This document shows, one piece after another, positions 18,085 through 26,800 of a DNA stretch of 64,000 bases. A model generated the notes under the pieces. That model did no database searches. It was given only the letters and a program-made list of their open reading frames with translations, and was not told where the DNA came from. This DNA comes from Candidatus Anammoximicrobium sp. (GTDB lineage Bacteria > Planctomycetota > Planctomycetia > Pirellulales > Pirellulaceae). The translations under genes and the position numbers were made by a program. The first letter of the stretch is position 1, and every line of letters starts with the position of its first letter. Location: contig JAAYYU010000244.1 of the NCBI GenBank assembly GCA_012515235.1, positions 186,001 to 250,000 on the forward strand. Direction: 5' to 3'.

Positions 18085-20517
18085 TTATCTACGCAAGCCT
18101 TGCATGATTTGTTCGGCATTTTCCGGCGGTTCGCCCGATTTGCCTGAGGGATCGTAAAGCCTTTGATGGCAAAGCTTTTTCTCGCGGTGCGGGTTCAGCG
18201 AATCCAACCGCAGTGCCTCGGTCGCCTCGCGGTTGGCGGAACGTTCATCACCCCCCAAGTGATAGGCCCAGGCCAACTGGGCGTGGCCGTAAGCGTGATT
18301 CGGATACAGCTGGAGCGATTGGATGTAGGCGCCAATCGCTTCGTCCCACTGACGGCGCTCGCCCCACCGCGCAAACAAGGCCAGTCGCCAATCGCCGCTC
18401 GCCTTGCGGAGCGAGTGGGCATGTGGGTTCCGCCGCAGCGTTTCCTCCAAAGCCGTCTCGAATCGCGCCAACGCCTCAGGCACGCCGCTGTCCAGAGCCA
18501 CACTGTGGTAGAGCGTCGTCAGACTCTCCCACGGTGCCGCCGCATAAGGGTCCACCTCGGCCGACTCGCGGAAGGCCGCTTCCGCCTCCGCAAAACGCGA
18601 CGCCCGCAGCAAGGCCAATCCTTCATCAACCTTGGCGCGGCAGCGCAAGACCGGCGCGTACAGCGTCAGAAAGCAGACCACGACCAGCGACAGGACCCCC
18701 GCCGCCAAAAGCCCGACAACGACTGGCGGCAGGCTCCGTCTTGAGCCCGCCGCCTCGGTCGAATTGACCGCCACGGCCAACAGCAGCCACCAACTGGGCG
18801 CCGTACCAGCAAAACTGATGCCGCCCGCGGCCAAGAAGTTGACGGTCAGCACCAGCAGGGCCAGCCAGGGAATTGTGGCCGGCATCCGCCCTCGGACGGT
18901 CCACGGATGCAACGCCGCCGCCAGCAGCGCAGCAACCGGCACGCCCCAGATGAACAACCCGACGTCCGGAGCCAGGCCAAACACGAACCCGGTCCACCAA
19001 CCCAACACAACGCCGGCCAGCGATCCGACGTAGACCCCCGCGGCAATCGTCGGCGCGGTCGCTGCCGAAGCCGCGGAAACGGGATCCGCAGCCTGCCGAT
19101 GCGGCGGATCGTCCCGCGTGCCGGAGTGATTGGAACCCGTTCCAGAGCCCGCTTCGGAGCGCCCATTCGCCGCCCCGGACGCGACCCAGCACCGCCATCC
19201 CGCGATGGCCAACGCGGCGACTAGAGCCAGCAGCGCAGGCAGGCCGGCCGTGGCCGCGACCTCGAAGAACAAGTTGTGCGGGTCGGCGATCGATTCGCTG
19301 GCCTCCGGCAATTTGTACTGCGTGTAGTAATGCTGGAAGTTGCCCGGACCGCAACCGAACCACGGATGATCCGCAATCATGGCCGCCGTCGCTCGCCAGT
19401 ATTCAAGGCGATACAACAGCGACTTGGGTGTCTCCGTCAGCACCAGACGATCCCAGACTCCCGCCGCGATCGCTCCCCCCACCAGTCCGCCGATCACGAC
19501 CGCGGCCAGCAACAGCCGCCACGTGAACAGGCGGCGGACAGGCCGTCGCGAGGCCGCCAGCAGACACACACCGAGGCCGAGTGCCAACAACGCGGTCCGG
19601 CTCTTGGTCAGCAGCACGCACAGGCCGATGCAGACGACCGCCGCGCCCGCGGCCAGCACCACGCCCGCTCGCCGCGCGTCCATCAACGGGGACTGGCTCC
19701 GATCAGGACGATCGGTGCCTGAAAACGGGGACTGGCTCCGATCAGGACGATCGGTGCCTGTCCCCGTTTTCAGGCCGGTCGGGCTCCTCGTTTTCGCACT
19801 CCCCCACTCCGCCACGGCGATCCCCATCGCGACGATCAGCCACGGCGCCAGCAGGCCGGCCAGGGAATTGGCCAGGGCAAAGGTCGCCAGCGGCTCGGTG
19901 CTGTTCAGCCGATCCTCGAACAATTTGCGTTCCGGCGAACCCGGCGTCGGGTTCACCCCGGCCTCGCGGAGCATGGCTTCGGGATTTCGGGCAAACTCGG
20001 CGCGCGTGGCCGGCATGCTGTAGAAGTACTGGTAGAAACCGAGCGCCGACAGGCAAACCGCCAGGCCGATCATCACCGCGCACACCGCCCGGACCGCCGC
20101 CGGCTCGCGCAGCAAGTGCCGGCCCAGAAAAAACAAGACTCCGAAACCGGCCCACTGCCACGCCATGTTGATCGTCGCCCGCGCGTGGCCCTGCCCTGCC
20201 ATGACCAGCGCACTGACCGCGACCCAAGCGAACAGCACGGCTGCCAGCGCATCGATTCCGCCAAAGCCGACGTCAGTCCGCCGGAGGATCAGAGCGGCCA
20301 GGAGCCCGCCGGCGCAGACGAGCAGCGCGACCATCACCCAAATCGACCCCACGCCCAACTCGGCTGTCCCCTCGCTGGGGACCAGCGGCGCAGCGACCAG
20401 CAAAGCGGCCAGTCCGGCCAAGGGAAGCATTTTGCCGTAGGACTGGTTTCCAACCCGTCCCTCCCGGCCCTGGCTGCGGCTCGCCGCCACCGTTCTCCTG
20501 GTGTTACGTTTGGTCAT
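18085..20517 (-). CDS. O-antigen ligase/polymerase-family (Wzy_C) membrane protein with C-terminal TPRs
   Basis: The ATG at 20517 is chosen over a GTG three codons earlier; neither has a clear Shine-Dalgarno. The product is 810 residues. Residues 30-600 hold about a dozen hydrophobic segments with the family's central pattern (YWRATAAMIADHPWFGCGPGNF, then SIADPHNLFFEVAATAGLPAL), the large loop of WaaL/Wzy proteins. Residues about 640-790 form TPR-like helices (FAEAEAAFRESAEVDPYAA, AIGAYIQSLQLYPNHAYGHAQ). The family ligates or polymerises undecaprenyl-linked glycans in the inner membrane. A hydrophilic loop around residues 245-280 is encoded by an inserted tandem palindromic repeat. UPF0175 lies 15 bp upstream. 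Confidence 0.85.
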   Translation of the reverse strand: MTKRNTRRTVAASRSQGREGRVGNQSYGKMLPLAGLAALLVAAPLVPSEGTAELGVGSIWVMVALLVCAGGLLAALILRRTDVGFGGIDALAAVLFAWVAVSALVMAGQGHARATINMAWQWAGFGVLFFLGRHLLREPAAVRAVCAVMIGLAVCLSALGFYQYFYSMPATRAEFARNPEAMLREAGVNPTPGSPERKLFEDRLNSTEPLATFALANSLAGLLAPWLIVAMGIAVAEWGSAKTRSPTGLKTGTGTDRPDRSQSPFSGTDRPDRSQSPLMDARRAGVVLAAGAAVVCIGLCVLLTKSRTALLALGLGVCLLAASRRPVRRLFTWRLLLAAVVIGGLVGGAIAAGVWDRLVLTETPKSLLYRLEYWRATAAMIADHPWFGCGPGNFQHYYTQYKLPEASESIADPHNLFFEVAATAGLPALLALVAALAIAGWRCWVASGAANGRSEAGSGTGSNHSGTRDDPPHRQAADPVSAASAATAPTIAAGVYVGSLAGVVLGWWTGFVFGLAPDVGLFIWGVPVAALLAAALHPWTVRGRMPATIPWLALLVLTVNFLAAGGISFAGTAPSWWLLLAVAVNSTEAAGSRRSLPPVVVGLLAAGVLSLVVVCFLTLYAPVLRCRAKVDEGLALLRASRFAEAEAAFRESAEVDPYAAAPWESLTTLYHSVALDSGVPEALARFETALEETLRRNPHAHSLRKASGDWRLALFARWGERRQWDEAIGAYIQSLQLYPNHAYGHAQLAWAYHLGGDERSANREATEALRLDSLNPHREKKLCHQRLYDPSGKSGEPPENAEQIMQGLRR
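19686..19774. repeat. In-frame palindromic repeat inside the O-antigen ligase gene
   Basis: A 36 bp unit starting ACGGGGACTGGCTCCGATCA occurs at 19686-19721 and 19725-19760, a period of 39 bp or 13 codons. The second unit is closed by perfect 15 bp arms, CCTGAAAACGGGGAC (19718-19732) and GTCCCCGTTTTCAGG (19760-19774). The translation gives two copies of GTDRPDRSQSP in a loop between membrane segments. The GACTGGCTCCGA and GGTGCCTGTCCCC blocks are shared with 4892-4988. Confidence 0.85.
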
Positions 20518-20532
20518 GCGATTCACTGAAAG

Positions 20533-20793
20533 TCACTGACGACCGCACGCAGAGGCGAGATCCTGGGCCAGATCCGTTTCGTCGTAGTGCATCCGCACGT
20601 ATCGGTGTCTCCGCTCTTCTTCAAAACGCAGCGGGGGGTAGCCGGCCAATTCGGCAGCTTTGCCAAGCCCCAGAATCCTCCGGGCAGCCAGGGCCGCCGC
20701 CAATTCCAGCCGCAATCGGGATTCACATTCCGGCGGCGGCAAGCGAAGCGCCTGGGCGATGTCGCCGGGGATTTCGAGCGTGACTGCGTTCAT
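20533..20793 (-). CDS. UPF0175 family small protein (antitoxin-like)
   Basis: The 86-residue product has the UPF0175 hallmark: a charged N-terminal strand (VTLEIPGDIAQAL), a helix LRLELAAALAARRILGLGKA, and AAELAGYPPLRFEEE, a helix-turn-helix-like segment. Members are often antitoxins or DNA-binding partners of PIN-domain (DUF3368) toxins. No toxin gene is next to it; the next gene is the O-antigen ligase 15 bp downstream. It may be an orphan, or a regulator transcribed with the ligase. There is no clear ribosome binding site. Confidence 0.78.
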   Translation of the reverse strand: MNAVTLEIPGDIAQALRLPPPECESRLRLELAAALAARRILGLGKAAELAGYPPLRFEEERRHRYVRMHYDETDLAQDLASACGRQ

Positions 20794-20867
20794 GCGGTTA
20801 ATGATAGCCCAACATCCGCGTCAAGGACAGGGCTAGAAACTCGGGGTACGGACGCCAATCCAGCTAG

Positions 20868-23800
20868 TCAATCGCTCCTCGATCCCTGGCCGTCCCACCA
20901 CGCGTCCTTCGCAAAGACCAGATCCACCAGCTTCGCCGTTTCCGGGTTCTCTTCCGTCTCGCGGTCCTCCGTACCACGGGAGAACGCGAATTGCGAGCCT
21001 CTGGCCGCGGTGCGGTCAGCCGCTTGGACGGCGACCGGAGCAAGGCGATTGCCCTCCCCGCGAGCGACGGCGGGTTCCCGGCGGAGGGAACCGGCGGGGA
21101 GCACCGGGTGACGCGCATCTGGACTCTCTGTACCCACAAGCATTGCCGCCGGTGGCGGACCGGCATGGATGGAAGCGACTCGGGATCTCGATCCAGAACC
21201 CGTCGCGATCGCTGGCGCAGCTCGCGACACGGATTGTGCTGCGTAGTCGGACGCCGTCGCCACGCTCGCGGTTTCGGCTGGCGGAGCAACCTGCCACGCT
21301 GCGGTCTTTCGAACGGGCGGCATCGCGGCCGCAGCCGGCGGCACGGCAGCTTCGCCTTCGCCTTCTGGGGCCACTGTTTCCGGGGCCACTGTTTCCGGGG
21401 CGGCTTCGCCGGCGGCGAGTTCAGCGGCATCCGTTGCCACGCTGGTCAGCACGTCCGATGCCTCGCCCGATGCCTCGCCCGATGCCTCGGCTAGCGACGC
21501 GTTTTGTGTCAGCGGCGCGCTGGCCGTGGAATTCGCACTGACCTCCGACGGAATGCTCGCCTCGCGAATGGCCTTGGCGCCGTCGGCGTCGCCGGCGCGT
21601 TGCTTCGCCAGAGTGTTGACCGTCCGCAGGTACACGTCCGTGGCGGGCGTGGAAGCCAGGAACTGGCGTTTGGAGACGAATTGCGGCTGCAGCGTGCGCT
21701 CGCCGAAGCTGTAATCGACGGCTTGTTGGCCGGGCGTCAGGACGAGGTTGGAGTACGCGTCGTTGACGGTGCTCGATGTCAGCATCTCCTGGCCGTCGAT
21801 CCAAGCGGCGGGTTGTTCTTCGCGGATCTCGTACGTGCCGGCGGGCAGATCGACAAAGCGGTAGGCTCCGTCGTCGTCCGTCATTGCCTCCAGCGCCAGC
21901 GTGATGCCGTCGCGGGCCGTTCCGCTCAGCCGCACGATCACGCCGGGAATGCCGGGTTCCAGCACATTGCCGGAGGTTTCCTTCTTCTGCTGGTGGTCGT
22001 TGTCCGCATCGATCCACACCAGGCCGGAGATCGACGCGTTCCGCAGATCGTCCGCTGCGATGGTGACCGTGGCGGAGCGGTTGTCCGTGCTGAGCGTCAC
22101 GCTGGGATGATCGGCGGAGGTCAATGTGACCACGACGGTCTCGGCCGGTTCGTCCGCTGTCGTGTCGTCGATCACGTTCACGGCGATGATTGCGGACGAG
22201 GCCCCCGCGGGAATCGTCACGGTGCCGGCCAGCGCCGTGTAGTCGCTGCCTGATGTCGCGGAGCCCGCGGTGGTGTACGTGACCACGATGCCGCCGGCCG
22301 GGGCGACTTTGTCGTTGTCCAGCGTCACGCTGAATTGGCCGTTGTTACTTGGTTCGCCCGCGGTAGCGTCGCTGGCAGTGATCGAGACGGTGGTCGCGTC
22401 GTCGTCCGCGATCGCCACCGTGGCCGTGACGCCCGTCGCCGCAACAGTCGCGCCGGCGTGATTCGTGCCGGTCAAGGCGACCACCACCGTCTCGGACGTC
22501 TCGACGACGTTGTCCGCGAGGACGTCCACGGTGATGGTCGCCGACGAGGCTCCCGTGGGGATCGTCACGCTTCCGGTCAAGGCCGTGTAGTCCGAGCCGG
22601 CCGTGGCCGTGCCGCCGATCGTGTAGTTCACCACGATGCCGCCGGCCGGCGCGATTTTTCCGCCGCTCAGCGTGACTGTGAACTGCGCGTCGTCCGTGCC
22701 CGGCTCGCTGCCCGTCGCGTCGGTCGCGGCGATCGAGACCGTGGCGTTGTCTTCGGTGCTGTCGATGGTCACGGTGGCCGTCTTGTTGGTCGCGTGAATC
22801 GTCGCCCCGGCGTGGTTGGTGCCGGTGAGCGTCACCTCGACTGTCTCCGCGGCCTCGACGACGTTGTCGTCGAGCACGTCGACCGTAATCGTGGCTGAGG
22901 ACTGGCCGGGGAGGATCGTAACGGTGCCGGGTAGCGTAGTGTAATCCGTCCCGGCCGTGGCATTTCCGGCGACGGTGTAGGTGACCGCGATCCCGCCGGT
23001 GGGCGCGACCTTGCCATTGTCCAGCGTCACGGTCAACAAGCCGTCATCGGTCCCAGGCTCGCTGCCGGTCGCGTCGCTGGCAGCGATCGAGACCGTGGTG
23101 GGGTAGTCAGTGATCGTCACGGTAGCTGTGTTGTTGGCAGTGCCCACCGTCACGCCGGTATTGTTGGTGCCGGTCAGCGTGACGATCACAGTTTCCGGCA
23201 CCTCGACCACGTTGTCGTCCAGCACGGCGACCTGAATTGTCGTCGAGGACGCTCCTGCGGGAATCGTCGCGGTTCCAGTTAGCGCCGCAAAGTCTGAACC
23301 AGCCGTCGCAGTGCCGGCGGAGGTGTAGCTGACCGTGATTCCCTCCGGCGGGGCGACTTTGCCGTTGTTTAGCGCGACCGTGAACTGGCCACTGTCGCTC
23401 GGCTCCGCGGCGTTGGCATCGCTGGCGCTGATCGACACGGTCGTCGGGTCGTCGTCTTGGATGGTGGCCGTCGCGGTATTGTTGGTCGCGCCGATCGCGG
23501 CTCCCGCGTTGTTGGTGCCGGCCAGCGTGACACTCACGGTCTCTGCGGATTCGACCACGTTGTCGTCGAGGACATCCACCGCAATCGTCGCCGAAGAAGC
23601 TCCGGCGGGGATGGTAACCGTTCCCGGCAGGGTCGTGTAATCGGAACCCGCCGTGGCGCCGCCGCCGATCGAGTAGTTGACCACGATGCCGCCCGCCGGG
23701 GCGACTTTGCCGCCGACCAGCGTCACGGTGAACTGAGCGTCGTCCGTCCCCGGCTCGCGGCCGGTCGCATCGGTCGCGCTGATCGAGACGGTGGTGTTGT

Positions 23801-26800
23801 CTTCAGTGCTGTCGATCGTGACCGTCGCGGTGGCGGCCGTGGCTGCGACCGTCACGCCCGGATGGTTCGTACCGGTGAGTGCCAAATGCACGGTCTCCGG
23901 CAGTTCCACCACGTCGTCGTCGAGGACGTCCACGAGGATCGTCGCGGACGACGCTCCGGCGGGAATCGTCACCGTGCCTGACAAGGCCACATAATCCGCG
24001 CCGCCGCTGGCCGTGCCGCTGACCGTATAGCTGACGGCGATGCCGGTCTCCGGCGCAACCCTGCCGCCGCCCAGCGTTACGGCGAACTCGCCGTCGTCGC
24101 TCCCCGGTTCGCTGCCGCTGTCGTCGCTGGCCGTCAGCGAGACGGTCGTCGGATCGTCGTCGTTGATCGTCACCGTGTCTTGGTTCGCCTCGCTGTCGAT
24201 CGCGACGTTCGGGTGATTGACGCCGGTAAGCGTCACGGTGACCGGTTCCGGCAACTCCACCACGTTGTCGTCCACGACGGCGACGAAAATGGCCACCGAC
24301 GACTGGCCTGCCGGGATCGTCGCCACGCCGGACAAGGCGGTGTAGTCCGCTCCCGGAGTCGCATCGCCGCTGACCGTATAGCTCACCTGGATTCCGCCCG
24401 GCGGGGCCTGCCGCCCGCCTGCCAACACCACCAGGAACTGCCCTTGGTCCGCGCCCGGTTCGCTGGCCGCGGCATCGCTGGCCGTGATCGAGACGGCCGT
24501 GATCTCGTCCAGGATCGACACCGTGGCCGTCTTGTTCGTCTGGTCGATGCTGATATCCGTGTCGCCGCTGGTGACAGCGGCCAGAGTCAGTACGACCGTC
24601 TCGGTCTGCTCCACGAGCAAATCGTTCAGGACCTGGACCACGATGTCGGCCGTGGTTTGCCCGGCTGCGATCGTCACCGTGCCGGCCAGCGGCGTATAGT
24701 CGTCCGCGTCGCCCGGTGTCGCCGTTCCGGCCACCTGGTAACTCACGACAGTGTCCGTCGTGCTGGCCTTGCTTTGCCTCACGCGGAAACGCCCGTCGGC
24801 AGGCACATCTGCCTCGGCCCCGTCGTTGACTTTCGCGATCGACAGCGTGGCCGTGTCGTTGTCCACGATGTCCAGCGAAGCTGTCTGGGCGGCGCTGTCC
24901 AGCGACACGCCGGGCGTGCCGCTGGTGATGCCGGTCAGCGTCACACTTACCGTCTCGGTGGCTTCGACCAGGTCATCGTCGAGCACGGCCACCTCGATGT
25001 CCGCGTCAAACGCCCCGGCCGGGATCGTAACCGTCCCAGACAGCGGCGTATAATCCTCGCCAGCCACGGCCGGGCCGGTCACCGTGTACTGGAGCACGGT
25101 GTCCGTTGCGCTAGTTTGGGTTTGGGTCACGCGGAACTTGCCGTTGACGGGGATTTCCTCCTCGCTGCCGTCCCGGTCCTTGGCGATGGACACCTCGGCC
25201 GTGTCGTCGCTCTGGATCGAGATGGTGGCCGTGTCGCTGCCCGCGTCGACGTTGGTCCCCGCGTTATCGGTGCCGAGTAAGGTGACGATGACCGTTTCGG
25301 TGGGCTCGACGACGCTGTCGTCCAGCACCGGGAGTGAGATCGGGGCCGAAGTCTGTCCTGCCGGGATCAGCACGCTGCCCGGCAGCGCCGTGTAGTCCTC
25401 GCCTGCCGCCGCGCTGCCGCTGACGGTATAGCTGACCAGGATCCCCTGCGGCGGCGCGAGTTTGTCGCCTGCCAAGCTGACGACGAACTCGCCGCCGTCC
25501 GCCGGTTCGGCAGCGGCGTCATCACTCGCCGCGATCGAAACGGTGGTCGCATCCTCGTCGGCAATCGTCAAGGTTGCCGAGTCGGGCGCGCCGGGGCGGG
25601 CCGCCGGATCGCTGGTCGCCACGATCCGGACGATGACGGTCTCCTCGCCTTCGATCAACGCGTCCGGCAGCACGGTCAGCGGCACGGTCACGCTGGGCGT
25701 GTCGGCGGGAAACGTCAGCGTCGTACTCAAGGCCACGTAGTCGGCGTCCGGCGTCGCCGTTCCGGAAACGGCCAACGTGAGTTGGATCGGCTGCGACAAC
25801 AGTTTGTCGATGTTGACGGTGAACAGCCCGTGCGTGGCGTCTTCGGCAGCGTGTTGCGTCACGACGATTGTCAGCCGGGCCGCGTCGTCATCGGCGATGG
25901 TCGCGATCGCCGCGTCGTCGCCGAGGGACACGTTTCGGGCTGGCGTCCCGGCCTGCAGATTGCCGAGCACGACCTGAAATGTCTCGTCAGGTTCCAGCAC
26001 CGCGTCGCCGCGGACCGCGACGGTGACGGTTTGCGTCAACTCGCCGCCCGGCAGGAACGTCAGCGTTCCCTGAGCGGACTGATAGTCGTGCTCGCCGTTC
26101 TCGTCCTGTGCGGTGCCGTCGGTCGTGGCGTAATCCACGCTCACCGGGACATCGACGGGCGCGGAAAGCGTCACGGTGAACTCCGCGGGGGCCGTCCCGG
26201 CGTTTCCTTCGTCCGTCGGCAACGGGCCGGTGATATTAACTACCGCCGCGTCGTCGTTGACGATCGAGCCGACGGCCGCAGGCGTGACGATCTGCGTCCC
26301 GCCCGAGGCGTTCTCCAGGGTGACGGTAAAGCCCTCGTCCGCTTCGACGGTCGTGTCGCCGCTGACGTTCACGGTCAGCGTCTTGCTGGTCTCGCCCGCC
26401 GCAAAGCTGACCGTCCCGCCGGTCAGCGTCCCGCCGAAGTCGGCCGCGCCGGCCGGACTGGCGCCCGTTCCCGCGACCGCGTAGTCCACGGTCGTTGTGC
26501 CGGCCGTCAGCCCCGTCCGCGTCAGCGTGAACGTGAACGCGGTGCTGCCCGCGTTGCCTTCGGGCTTGGTGGCGTCCGCGGCGGCAATCGTCAACACGGT
26601 GTCGTCGTTGGCAATCGTGCCGCCGGCCGTCGCCGTGGCTAGTTGGGCGCCGTCCGTGGCGTCGGACAGCGTCACGGAGAAACTCTCGTCGGGTTCGACC
26701 GCCGTATCACCGCGGACGTTGACGATGATCGTCTTGCTCGCCTCGCCCGCCGCAAAGCTGACGGTCCCGTCGGGCAGCGTCCCGCCGAAATCAGCCGCGT

